Positions 47,035 through 57,739 of a DNA stretch of 64,000 bases are shown here, in pieces; position 1 is the first letter of the stretch; each line of letters starts with the position of its first letter. This DNA comes from Micropterix aruncella. Its lineage: Eukaryota; Arthropoda; Insecta; Lepidoptera; Micropterigidae. Location: positions 1,469,335 through 1,533,334 of the forward strand of contig OX155954.1 of assembly GCA_944548615.1 (NCBI GenBank), written 5' to 3'. The notes under the pieces were generated by a model. That model was not told where the DNA came from. It worked only from the letters and a program-made list of their open reading frames with translations, and ran no database searches. Both the position numbers and the translations under genes were made by a program.

Positions 47035-47125
47035 AATAATGATGATAAAACTCTACTTTCAGGAAAAAGGTGAGCGTATTGCCTTGCGGCAATATCTATT
47101 AGATAACCTTTAACTTAAATGTATA
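47035..47125 (-). mobile_element. LINE 3'-end fragment
   Basis: AAAGGTGAGCGTATTGCCTT and GCGGCAATATC followed by a diverged TAACCTTTAACTTAA form the minus-oriented LINE tail related to 12345-12445. Confidence 0.45.
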
Positions 47126-47489
47126 TCACAAGTTTTGTCTTGACTACACAACATTAAAATTAAAATGATAAACTGGAAACTAGGAAAAAAACGATAATAA
47201 CAAATATATCTAATTAATAAAATTAAATAAAGACGCAAAGAAAAGGGAGGAGACGAAAGAAGGGGGAGGGGGAGGTTTGGTTATGTAATTATGGTTTTAG
47301 TTTTCGTAGTCCATGAGCCTGGCTTTGGGAGCTGTTCTGACATTATTGGGTGACGCATTCCAGTCGTGCAGCGTTCACAGAGAAGGATTAAGGGAAAAAT
47401 TCGCTGCTGTGAACAGGGATGGATAACAAGGCTGTGCGACGATAGAGCGGTGAACCTTTCGGCGATATAAGAGGAAGAGAGCTCTAACC
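47126..47489. other. Unassigned sequence
   Basis: A purine-rich run (GAAAGAAGGGGGAGGGGGAG) lies at 47252-47275. Nothing else recognised. Confidence 0.45.
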
Positions 47490-48175
47490 TGTCTCGTCTC
47501 CCTGGTGGTAAACTAGGGAGCTAACGGGCCCATGATGGGTTGGCCACGAAGACCCATGTGTTCAGGGTCGGTCATACTCACGGGTCAACACCCATCCGAC
47601 GGCCTCCACGCACGGGGTGCGAACCTGGGTAGGACTCTGGCCCTGGTCAGTTTCCCCTGGGAATCAAACCTCTGGCGCTCCTGAACGGTCTGCGCACCGT
47701 GCGGCGCAAGCCAATCGATTGTGCACTCCGACTAACAGTCGGGGGAGTCTGGAAGCTGTATTGTTTCCTAAAGAGCGGGGGTGGTTGCGTACCTTACGGC
47801 GACTGCTCTTGAAATTACCATTGGCCATCCGATCCCGGTTCAGAGTCGGGCAAAGGACGCCATGGTCCGCGATAGATTCGGTATTCACCGTTTCACCGCT
47901 TCGTAAGGGAGAGGATTGCGCAAGCGACCTCGAACTCGGAACCAGTCGAGAGACCGGAGAAATCTGGTCACAATTGGTAGTTAGGGCGCGAGTGCCGCCC
48001 GCCAGTTAACATAACTGGCTCCTCGCGGTAAGGCGTTGGTCTCTAACGGGTTGTGGCGTAGCTAGACGTCGGATTGTTTTGTCCAAAGTCTTCTACGCTC
48101 ACTGCAGGTCGATAGAACGACTAATCGTTCAAACTTCCTGTGGTGACGGGCTCGCCCGTTGTAGTCGACAACTCA
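47490..48175 (+). repeat. RA repeat, best full-length copy
   Basis: Reference copy for the family. In order: GGGAGCTAACGGGCCCATGA, AAGACCCATGTGTTCAGG, CCGACGGCCTCCACG, GCGCACCGTGCGGCGCAAGC, CCTAAAGAGCGGGGGTGGTT, CCGCGATAGATTCGG, TTCACCGCTTCGTAAGGGAG, CCGGAGAAATCTGGTCACAA, GGTAAGGCGTTGG, AACGACTAATCGTTC and CTCGCCCGTTGTAGTCGACA. A 130-codon plus frame and a 74-codon minus frame are open here but shift or stop in other copies. Confidence 0.85.
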
Positions 48176-48887
48176 ATATGGTGGTAAACTACTGCAGTCT
48201 ACTTCGGTACTCTGTGATATGGTCATATTTTCTGAGGCCATAAATGAAGCGGATACAGATATCGTTTCATTCTCTCATCAATTTTTGGTCATCCCAAATA
48301 ACGTGGACTCTACTTCGAAAGAGAACAAAATATTTTTCAATTATGTTTCGTTTGTTTTTCCTATTTGCGAGCATTTGGGTGTGCCCCACGTATAGGTATG
48401 CACTAGAGAGTACCATCCTTCGGCTGCATCACAATTTAGCGTGACGCTCGCTAAATGAGCGCATTGTTCTCGGCTTCAGAAGGTCTTGTGCTCGCCGGTG
48501 ACTGGATTCAATATGCTAATTCGCACACTCACGTCATCGGTCGTTATCGTGCGTATAACCATCAACAGGACGTAATATTTAGAGTCTTGAAATTTTATCC
48601 GCTTATCTTTGTAAATATTTGAATAGCCATTAATGAAAGGCGGGGCTCTAAATGGGGAAGATTAGGCTTTAAGGTCGTCAAGCACAAACGAAGGCGCATC
48701 TACTATAAGAACCTGTTAAATATGTATGTACATGTTATATATGTGCACAAATGTAGAAACAGGCATGTGACTATTACCAATTACGTGGCCACATTACAAA
48801 ACACAAGAATAATCAGACATTATTATCGGCGAAAACCAGCTACAAATATTCGAAAGCGGAATATCGAAAATAGAAGACGGATATCAT
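48176..48887. other. Unassigned sequence
   Basis: No gene recognised. A 66-codon open frame at 48244-48444 lacks motifs. Confidence 0.4.
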
Positions 48888-49733
48888 TGATTATATAACG
48901 GTGACATTGCTTGGGGGGCCTGTACGAAACAAGTACTTGAACCACTGGTTAAAGCCCAGAAATTATTATTGAGGGTTACTTACAGAAAACATCCCCGCCA
49001 GGACCCTGACCTGCTGTTCAGCGAAGCAAGTGTTTTGGACATTCGTCAGTTGTTCGTGAAACAATGCCTAATATATTTTTACAAGACTTTAGAGAAACCT
49101 TCCCGAAGCCAGCAGCAAAGACCAACTAGAATGGCTGAAGGGACGAACTATGTAATTCCTCACGTACATACAACCTTTGCCCAAAGACAGTTGTATTTCA
49201 TCGCACCAATTTTTTTAAATATTTTAGAAGAGTCAGTAAAAAATGTTCAAAATGTACACCAATTTAAGATAAAAGTAAAAAAAATGACTCTTTTAAGAAG
49301 TAGGTCGTACAAAGACTGAAAAAGAATTGCTTCATACAATAATTTAAAATATGTGTGTATGTAGATGTATGTGTGTGTGTGTTATTATATATGTATGTAT
49401 GTATGTGTATATGTGTATATATGTATGTAACTAACCCTTAATCATATATATTTGTATTAATATGTGTACTATTTTATGCCATTATCTTAGTGTTAGTATT
49501 GAAAGTAGTCTATTAGTCAGTACTACTCAAACGTCAGTACTATTCAAAAACAAAGGCTATATATTTCGTATGCCCAAATACAGGCTGTTCGGTCTAGTTG
49601 GGCATTCGTCTGGAATGATCGTATGGGTTGTGTTCATTTCCTTATTGCTTATATAAATAGTTACAAATTATATCTGTACGATCACACTGTTAACTCTCTA
49701 CCAAGTTGTAACAAATAAATAAATAAATAAAAT
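48888..49733 (+). mobile_element. 5'-truncated LINE with ORF2 C-terminus
   Basis: The frame from about 48897 to 49319 reads GDIAWGACTKQVLEPLVKAQ, RVTYRKHPRQDPDLLFSE, VLDIRQLFVKQ and YVIPHVHTTFAQRQLYFIAP, ending KKMTLLRSR. It is colinear with the C-terminal part of the LINE at 27570-28050. A 3' UTR with a GT-rich stretch (49350-49425) and an (AAAT)n tail (49710-49733) follows. Confidence 0.8.
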
Positions 49734-49737
49734 AAAT

Positions 49738-49905
49738 ATATTAAACTGCCCAATGCCGTACTACGTTTTGGCAGCTAGGATTTCCCTATGAAACGCAACG
49801 TGCAGATAGCACCCATAATTCCAAACATTGATAAATCTTCTCTTGTGTTAAGTAGCCCAATAGATGGCGTTCTAAACAGGCTATCTCATTGTATCATATC
49901 TCAAA
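49738..49905 (-). mobile_element. RB element fragment
   Basis: CCAATGCCGTACTACGTTTTGGCAG-type start, then AACGCAACGTGCAGATAGCAC, CCAAACATTGATAAATC and CCCAATAGATGGCGTTCTAA. This is the RB right end read inward, about 165 bp. It begins right after the LINE tail. Confidence 0.6.
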
Positions 49906-50074
49906 ACAAGTGAATATATTTAAAGGAATAAAAACAATAGTTCCGTTACAAAAAGTGAACTACTGTATTTATAATCATTTTTTACGCTTTAATAATGGAA
50001 CATTTGTGGTTATGTGTTTAACCATAAGACAAATGTTTACTTGATATTTGGACAGTTAAGTTACTCTATGACAT

Positions 50075-50165
50075 AACTATTCTAACAATACCACATACTT
50101 CTAAATCGGTTAGGGCGTTTAGAAGTTATAGTGGAATAAATAAACGGAAAACATACATAGATGAA
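50075..50165 (-). repeat. Repeat family RG fragment
   Basis: CTTCTAAATCGGTTAGG then GCGTTTAGAAGTTATAGTGG is the reverse complement of 17450-17500. Confidence 0.5.
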
Positions 50166-50519
50166 CCCTGAACACATTACACTCCTTTTTTGTTGGGCAG
50201 TCGTCTAAATAAAATAATCAAATAATAATATAACACTAAGGATATACCCGGCATTTATACTCAACGTATAAATATAAACAAAAAAGACTAACCCACTGGT
50301 GGATCACCCAGGGAAGGAAAGAAACTGAAAAACTAATTTGTTTTATTCCTAGCTAACTTACCATTCCTAACACATTATTATTCACCTACCATATATTTAT
50401 GATTGGCATGCTGCATGTACTTTATATTATTATTATCACATACCTTTTAAGATTATTTGAAATTTTATTTTTTACAAAAATTTTAGTTTACTTGATTTTT
50501 TTTCACGGTATTCTTCAAC

Positions 50520-50655
50520 GTATTATTTATTTAGCATTAGGCTCTGAGCCTACCTTAGTGCGGACGTCTCGTGCTATCCAGTTAGGTTAGGTTTAATTTA
50601 TTTGTAACTGTTATTTTGATTTTTTGTAAAATAAAGAATTTGAATTTGTAATTTG
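50520..50655 (+). mobile_element. Probable LINE 3' end
   Basis: TTAGGCTCTGAGCCTACCTT then TCTCGTGCTATCCAGTTAGG, followed by TTGTAAAATAAAGAATTTGA. The layout is that of a LINE 3' UTR with a terminal AATAAA-like signal, but no coding part supports it. Confidence 0.4.
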
Positions 50656-52548
50656 TAATAACAAACCAATTTTTAAATCATAGCTCTTATTTATACAATA
50701 TTATTTACATAAAGATATCAATTTTAATTTGGTATACAGGTTCCAATATTATCTACTTATCTATTAATTTTCTGTCATAATTTCCGTGACTGGCCGCTTT
50801 CAGCCTTCGGCTTCGATCACTCAAGTATAAATCTATTTCAGTGATGAAAGTGATTATTATTACAGTGATTATTTTCAAAAACCCGATCTGGGTATAGAAA
50901 TTACTTATCTAATGATATTTCTACAAATAAAATTACATTTCAAATTACTCATAAAATTATAAAAAAACTAATAATTGAAAAACCATAGAAATTCAAAAAC
51001 TCAATAACAAAGACATAAAAACTAGAAAAATAAAAAACAACAGAAATAATGAGAAAACATAGAGAATCAGCAATACAATAACAAAAATATATAAAAACTA
51101 GAAAAATAGAAAGCATCCAAAGAGTTCTACATAAACTACATTTAATAAGGATCAAACTAACATTAAAAATACGAATAAAATTATCAAAATATAAAAATCA
51201 GAAATTTAAATTACAAATATGAAATTAATTAAAAAATGATACTAATAAAAAAAATATCCAAAAATTTCAATAATCAAATTAAGTAAAAATAATTATAATC
51301 AACGTAATGCAATAAGAGTCAGAAAAGAATTTTAACAATTAAGAAAAGAATATACAAATCACAAATAAGACTATATTGTACAAAAATAGAATATATTGTC
51401 TTACAGATAATATAATCTATTATATTATCTCCATTTCACACGGCCATAGAGCTCCATCTCACACGGCGAGGCACTGGCAAGTCAGTGAGGCTTCTCGGGT
51501 GGATTACTCCTCCCACTACGCGGACTTCTACCTGTTGTGGGCTTGTTTCGTCTTATATCGTCCGTCTTAGCGCCCTTTGCCTGTAGGTTTTATTCGCCAG
51601 AATTATGTAGCCAACATCCGCAACGGGTTATTTCTAAGACACAACAGGACAAAATCTTAGGATACGACATCTCGTATAAGGCATTTTTTCTATCGATTCA
51701 AAAATAACCCCCAGTACTTTTTTTATACGGCTTCAATGGTTTGTTAATTGACTGAAGACGCTGAACATATGGTTTTCTCGTCATATTATAATGGAAATTA
51801 TTCGCGTCTGAATTGGGAAAATCAACGGAAAACTGTCGATCGCGAAGGAGCAAGACCAAATGCTGATACAATTCGATTTCAACAGTCAAGTTTACTAAGA
51901 CCTACTTTAAAATCACACAAAATTATTGCAGAAAAATGTCCGAGTTGAAGTTTTATGGCTTACAAAGGCACGCTGAAACCGAAACCTTAAATAAAGTACG
52001 TTACACCATCAAATGTCAACCAACGTTTCTGAAAATCGAAATGTAAACTCATAAATAGATATATAATTCTCCATAACCAAAAAAATCCAATCCGGGATTT
52101 AGTTCTTTTATCTAAAAGAATCTATCTAGTAAGTTACTATATTTAAGTAAGTTATTAAATGTTAAACTTACTATATAACTATCTAGTAAGTTTTTATCAT
52201 CTCACATAGATAACATCTCACATAGATAACCCATTCAGTCGAATTTTAGACTTTTTTTTTTTATAATACGTATTCTACCTATTTAATAAATACGCAAGCT
52301 GTATATTCGAAATATTAAAGCATCGATAAAATTATATAATTCAAACTTAATATAAGTAGCAAGTTACATCAATGTTTTGTTTGAATATCAATAAAGAAAT
52401 TAATAAAAATAAAATAAATAAAAAACTCACGAAAAAGCATATACTAGTATGTTAGGGTTCGTATTACGAACATCAAAACCTCAGAAACCATTATCTCTTA
52501 CTCTTGTACTAAGCATTCGTCCGCAGTCACCTCGAATATGCTTCTCAT
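50656..52548. other. Unassigned sequence with A-skewed stretch
   Basis: 50940-51370 is strongly A-over-T biased on the plus strand, with the words AAAAACTAGAAAAATA repeated at about 51018 and 51094, so it may be an internally duplicated retroelement UTR. 51420-51640 is GC-richer with no recognised content. A 66-codon frame at 51748-51948 has no known motif. Confidence 0.4.
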
Positions 52549-52783
52549 ATATGAGGCCACAGGAACCAGAGTGGCCCAAGTGACATTTTGGTGATTTGAG
52601 TTTAATGCAAAAATCCACATAAAAAACATTATTTACGATTCCAGAGTCGCGCAAAATTGATATCTTTAAGAAATCATCAAAATAAAAACTATGAGCCATA
52701 CTACTTTTTTTTGCTATGTTCACCCCATATCCACAAAAAAATATTTTTGCATTTGGGCCACTCTGGTTCTGGTGGCCTCATAT
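52549..52783. mobile_element. 235-bp TIR element
   Basis: Left end ATATGAGGCCACAGGAACCA, right end (reverse complement) ATATGAGGCCACCAGAACCA, both continuing GAGTGGCCCAA. The TIRs of about 31 bp differ at two positions. The body is AT-rich and noncoding. No unambiguous target duplication was seen. Confidence 0.8.
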
Positions 52784-52854
52784 GGTCTCCTAGCTATAAT
52801 GTTCACGTAAAGCGAATTAAAATTATTCAAAATTTCATCTTGAAACATTTGAAT

Positions 52855-53195
52855 TGTCGTTCCTTTTTCTCCTTTCCCAATTACAACAAAGCAGCTACTT
52901 TTCATGGGCTTCAATAATTACGAAGAAAATGCGTAGATGTGGTATTTTTCCATACATTGTTGACCGGTTACATCTATTGTTCTCATCTGCTTGGAGTGGT
53001 ATCTTTCCGCGTACCGTCGCGACTCACTCGTCAAACGGAGTTATCCCACCTTCCGCAGGTTAGCACTAATTATGCACAAAATTATTACATTTCTAGGTTT
53101 AGTAAAATTTGTAATATGGCATCTATCGCTTTCAAGGAAGCAACGATTAATGATGTTGACATGTCATTTTAATTGGAATATAATAATAATAATAA
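52855..53195 (+). pseudogene. LINE ORF2 C-terminal fragment
   Basis: A 77-codon frame (52939-53172) contains FRVPSRLTRQTELSHLPQVS then TNYAQNYY, resembling the LINE C-terminus at 18316-18576 (VPSRRTRH ... LHTNQARN). Ends in (AAT)n at 53180-53193, a LINE-like tail. It has no RT core. Confidence 0.5.
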
Positions 53196-53347
53196 CTCAT
53201 GATAACTCATAATACTCATGAACATATTTAAATAACATTTATGTATGACTATATTATGTTGCGTGGATTCACAATAAAAGAGAATGCCACTATTCGGCCT
53301 CACCCTCCAATGACAATAAACCATATCGCATATCAAAGATCTTTTTA

Positions 53348-53507
53348 TGGTGGAACCTCTCATAACGAGTAATTTGCAGTAATTCGTCATAACGGGTAAT
53401 TCGCACCTCTCATAACGAGTATGGGAAAAATTGTTTCGCTTAACGAGTGTTTCGATTATCGAGTAAGAGTCTGGAACGAATTATACTCGTTATGAGAGAT
53501 TCTACTG
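53348..53507. mobile_element. pogo/Tigger-like MITE, 160 bp
   Basis: Left TGGTGGAACCTCTCATAACG, right (reverse complement) CAGTAGAATCTCTCATAACG, both followed by AGTA. TA lies at both flanks (53346-53347 and 53508-53509). CAGTxGAACCTCxxxTAACG is the terminus style of pogo/Tigger elements of the Tc1/mariner superfamily. Noncoding. A second inner copy of CTCATAACGAGT (~53408) makes the left arm partly duplicated. Confidence 0.78.
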
Positions 53508-53509
53508 TA

Positions 53510-54844
53510 TTATTGATGTGTGTAAAATAGCCATATACGGTAATAGATGTCGATAGTGGTTGGTGTCGCCTAAGAGATGCGAGACGAAGGGCTGCAATCG
53601 ACTCACGAGGCGGGTGTCACGTGGGCCATCGGTTGTTGTTTGGCTTTCGTTTCGTGCTGTATCACTTTTTTGCTGTATTATTATTTTTATTTGGGCAATA
53701 AATAATGAAAAGTAATAATAATAATAACAAAGAGATACTAGTTACAATATTTGGTAACAGAAATTTCTCGTCAAAGACCTATTAATTGTAATTCTCGTCA
53801 AAGACCTATTAAATATAAAACTCAAATACCACTAAGATATTACAGATGAGATTTAGTTTTTAAATATAACTAAAATATTCCCAAATATAGTACTTATTTG
53901 CTGATGACCCGGGTCATACAAAACAGAAGCATTCTTCTTTAATATTTTTTTATCCAATACATTGAAACAGCTGTACGTTTCCTGGGTAACAATAAAAAAT
54001 TTAAGAAAATTAAAAATCAATAAAAATATGTTACTATTGCGTAAAAAACAAGGCATGTATGTTTACAGTGGAACCTGTGTTTCATTTCTTTCCTAGTGAC
54101 CTATCGTATGAGTTACACCTACGTCAAGCGGCCAGTCGGAATGCCATCGCATGGTTAGAACGCGTCCCCGTTGCAACGAGTGGTCATTCATCTAAGTGGA
54201 AATAATACCACAGATCACATTTAATGTCGTTAAATAGTAAGATGCCCATAGCTATAAAAGATCAGTATCAATCAGCGCGGTAGAAAGTTAACAGCCGATC
54301 AACCGACTTGTATGCGCGGACCGGAGATACGGGTTCAAGTTAAGATAACTCCAGCGAAATCGGACCACAGACGATCCACTTTCAAAACGAGTGAGGAGAC
54401 GAAAGAGTAGGCCCGAGTCGTGATGCCTCTACCTCATACTTACGTTACGATACTTCATACTTACTTACGTTACGAAGCACATCAAGGCGGTTAAAATCCC
54501 CCCCCCCCCTTCCCTCCCCATTTACCACCAGTAGCGATTAAGGAAAGGACCTTCTAACATCGCGTGTCGAATGCGCAAACATCTTTCCCTAAAAATAAAG
54601 AACCTTTGACCTTATCACAATATCGCACCCTTGCCCGCTGCGTCGAGCCGTGAATAATCAGAAACAGCTCGATGACCCAATTCACACTGTTGGTTTTTTG
54701 CTTAACCCTGCGATAGGCGCTTGGAGTGAATTAGATACCTAATACTTTTCTAAATTATGTTATATGATGTCTTGAATACTATAAGTCCTAAATTGATTTT
54801 ATTCGTTTTTTTTTTCTTTAAAATGTATGTACCTACAGGTTTAT
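53510..54844. other. Unassigned sequence
   Basis: A 23-bp near-duplication around CTTACGTTACGA occurs at 54440-54480 and a C12 run lies at 54498-54510. 54060-54700 is GC-richer but without gene evidence. Confidence 0.4.
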
Positions 54845-55025
54845 GAATTTTCTGGTACGCCTGCCTTAGTACAGGCCTAGGCCTAGTAAGACGGCGTTGA
54901 CGTAGTGATCAACATATTGCAGTGTGCTTCCTTTTTGCTACTGGTCCAAGAACGAATAATTTGTACTGATGCATTAATGTGTATCTCGTGTTATTTTAAA
55001 TAGATAATAAATAAATAAATAAAAT
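54845..55025 (+). mobile_element. LINE 3'-UTR fragment
   Basis: CTTAGTACAGGCCTAGGCCT then AGTAAGACGGCGTTGA and an (AAAT)n tail, the same 3' UTR as at 11840-12025. Confidence 0.65.
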
Positions 55026-55646
55026 GACCGCATTTTGTTCCTTTTGGTGACTAATTCTAGGCCAAAACGCAGTAAATCGGAGCCTGAGCTTCAACTGAAG
55101 TTTTGGCAGTCACTTCTATAAACTTCCTAAGTGGAACATCCATATACAAAACTTATCTGGTTCCAAAAAAAAAAGTTTTTGCTTGATCGTGGCGGTCAAT
55201 GGTTTAATCCATTTTTTTTAATACGCTTGTTTCGTTAAGTTAATCTTTATTTTAATATATACAATTAATACTAATAAGATACTCGTATAAATAAACGCGG
55301 AATTATTTTTTTCCATTTCCAATATTGGTCCCGTATTCCGATTCTTCTAGATACCGCTTCAAACATGATTATTAAAAAACATGCTCGCGAGTATGCTTAA
55401 AACAAGCATGCTCTTTAACTGTACTCATTTGGTTATGTTTGGCTTACTTGTTTTAAGCATACTCTTTATGTTTCAATTAGTGCTCAAAAAGCTACCAATT
55501 GGACACACGCGCTAGTTAAACGCAGGCTGTCGGCCAAACGCTAGTTTTATCAGTTCCATCCGCACAGAACTCAACATAATAATCCTAAGGCTTAAAACGC
55601 AATTGTTTAAGAAACTATTTGAAAAAAGTACGATTTGGTTCCATAA
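55026..55646. other. Unassigned, with an 18-bp inverted repeat
   Basis: GAGTATGCTTAAAACAAG at 55389-55406 is repeated as its exact complement at 55447-55464 around a 40-nt loop. Nothing else recognised. Confidence 0.55.
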
Positions 55647-55974
55647 TCTATACTAATATTATAAAGAGGTAAAGTTTGTGACGTTGTAGGAAGTAATCTC
55701 TGGATCTATTGAACCAATTTTGAAAATTCTTCTCTTCAATAGAAAGCCACGTTATTTGTGAGTGTCATCTATTATTACGAATAATGAAATATATTATATG
55801 TTATTCCGAAAAATGAAAAGACTTTTTCGTGGTTGTCGGATTTCCAAAGTAAGTCGGAAAAAACGGTCGAACGAAAACGTTTCTAACTAACGCTGCCTTA
55901 ACGATGAGAGATATATGATTAAGTTCTAGAGAAAAGTTGTAGAGCTTGATAATGACTACAAAAAAGTCAGCGTG
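55647..55974 (+). mobile_element. Helitron-like element, 5' part
   Basis: Starts TCTATACTAATATTATAAAG after an A. About 325 bp match the first part of the complete copy at 56491-57083 (GTGACGTTGTAGGAAGTAAT, GAAAGCCACG, GTCGGATTTCCAAAG). The match ends at AAAAAGTCAGCG, where the RE repeat starts. Confidence 0.75.
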
Positions 55975-56490
55975 GACTCTACAATAAAATCTTCCTCCCC
56001 CATCTACAAGTTTCGCTGATGTCAGTATGTGTCGTATAGTCTTTATTTCTAGTAACGTTTTAGTGTATAAAGCCAGAATTTAGGTTTTTACCTAAATTCT
56101 GGCTTTAAAATACAGAATAATATAAAGAAAAAAATACTTTAATCCATATACTCGAACATAATTTTATTTATATCGTATGATTTTTAAATGTAAAAGGTAT
56201 GGTTCAATCAGTGGAAAAAAAGAAAATCTTCATTATTATGACGTCTTAATATATATGTAAGATATTTAATTACTACTGTCTATATAGTGCTCGAAATCAA
56301 CTCCAAGAGCGTATTATCAGAAAAAGAGCTAAGTTTGAGGCCCATTTACTTATTGAAATATTCCAAACTAAAAAGTTTTAAAAAATCATAAATATACTGT
56401 TGTGCCTATCTTTACATTCAAAACATTTTAAAAATTACATCTTCATCACAAAAGCGTTAAACGTAGTTTTTTGAAGACTGAGGCCTTATA
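55971..56490 (+). repeat. Repeat family RE copy 2 with hairpin
   Basis: Starts AGCGTGGACTCTACAATAAA and ends GAGGCCTTATA, as does the copy at 58952-60366. It carries a 17-bp hairpin (AAAGCCAGAATTTAGGT, loop TTTT, complement) at 56069-56106. Noncoding. It lies between two Helitron copies and ends exactly where the second one begins, so it may be an internal part of a larger Helitron structure. Confidence 0.75.
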
Positions 56491-57083
56491 TCTATACTAA
56501 TATTATAAAGAGGTAAAGTTTGTGACGTTGTAGGAAGTAATCTCTGGATCTACTGAACCGATTTTTAAAATTCTTTTACCAATAGAAAGCCACGCTATTT
56601 GTGAGTGTCATAGGCTATTAATCCAAAAAATGAAAAGACCTTTTCGTGGTAGTCGGATTTCCAAAGTAAGTCGGAAAAAACAATCGAACGAAAACTTGAT
56701 TAAGTTCTAGAGAAAAATTGTAGAGCGTGATAATGCCTACAAAAAAGTCAGCGACAGCATATGTCTAACTTTTATATTTAAGTAACAAAAAGTAGTATTT
56801 TATATTAAAAAAATAATTTAAATCGTTAGGTCATGTTCATATTATCAACAATTATGAATTATTATCAAAATAAGTAAATTTATCGTCTCAAGTGTTTAAA
56901 ACAAAAGACTTTTCTCTTTTACTGCATATAATTTCACTTTTACTGCATACATGGTTAAAGAGATAAGACACTCACAAATAAGACACTCACAAATAACGGT
57001 AATATAGTCAAATTGGCATGCAAATACATACATACATATGCAGTAAAAATATAACCCTTCTTTTGTGGGCACGGGTCAGCTAG
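56491..57083 (+). mobile_element. Complete non-autonomous Helitron, 593 bp
   Basis: TCTATACTAATATTATAAAG at the 5' end directly follows A. ACGGGTCAGCTAG at the 3' end is directly followed by T. TC start, CTAG end and A|T junction fit Helitron structure. No Rep/helicase is encoded. It shares its 5' half with 55647-55974 and its terminus style with 7691-8215. Confidence 0.8.
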
Positions 57084-57255
57084 TTGGATAAATAAAAGAG
57101 ATACGCTCGGAACAAGTAACCGATTGTTCGTAGAGATGCGAGACGAAGATGTCAACGGCTAAAAAATCATTCATGCATGCTTCCGCAGAAATTTGATGAG
57201 CTACTTTCTAAAATTAAATCGACAATAGTAAGCAAACCTATTCATACGTGCTTAA

Positions 57256-57735
57256 CCCTTTGAGGACCATACGCTTTGCGGTAGAGTAGGTATGGAAATT
57301 CTTGATACATAAAACTGTTAAACGGCGATGTAAATAACATGTAGGTATGCCAAGTTTTGTGAAAATTGGTTCAATAGATTTTGTATAAATTGATGGGACA
57401 TAAGTGCTCCTGTGGTCCATAAAGTTGGAAAGTTACAACTTTTTCCAAAATTTCATTATTTTATTATTTAACACAGAAATCACACGTACTAAAAAAGGTA
57501 CCAAAAAAAATAGTTGAAAAAATCGCCATAAATATTTTATTTATTTATTTAAAATCATCAGAGTTCGTTGGTAATTTGCAATATTAAAAAAACGGTATAT
57601 TTTTCAAAAATATATTTTTTGCTAATATTAAAATTCCGATGTCTCGATAGCAAGGAAAAATATAATTTATAAATTATTCGTATTCGAAAGTGATTTGAAG
57701 TTATGGGACACATATGTCCATTGGTCCTTAAAGGG
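57256..57735. mobile_element. piggyBac-like MITE, 480 bp
   Basis: Left CCCTTTGAGGACCATA and right (reverse complement) CCCTTTAAGGACCAAT match at 14 of 16. They are directly flanked by TTAA at 57252-57255 and 57736-57739. TTAA duplications with CCC...GGG ends are diagnostic of the piggyBac superfamily. No transposase is encoded; the 60-codon minus-strand frame at the left is incidental. Confidence 0.85.
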
Positions 57736-57739
57736 TTAA

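Noticed and set aside
51748..51948. 66-codon open frame suggestive of a transposase remnant
   Set aside because: No convincing motif, and it overlaps a minus-strand frame of similar length.
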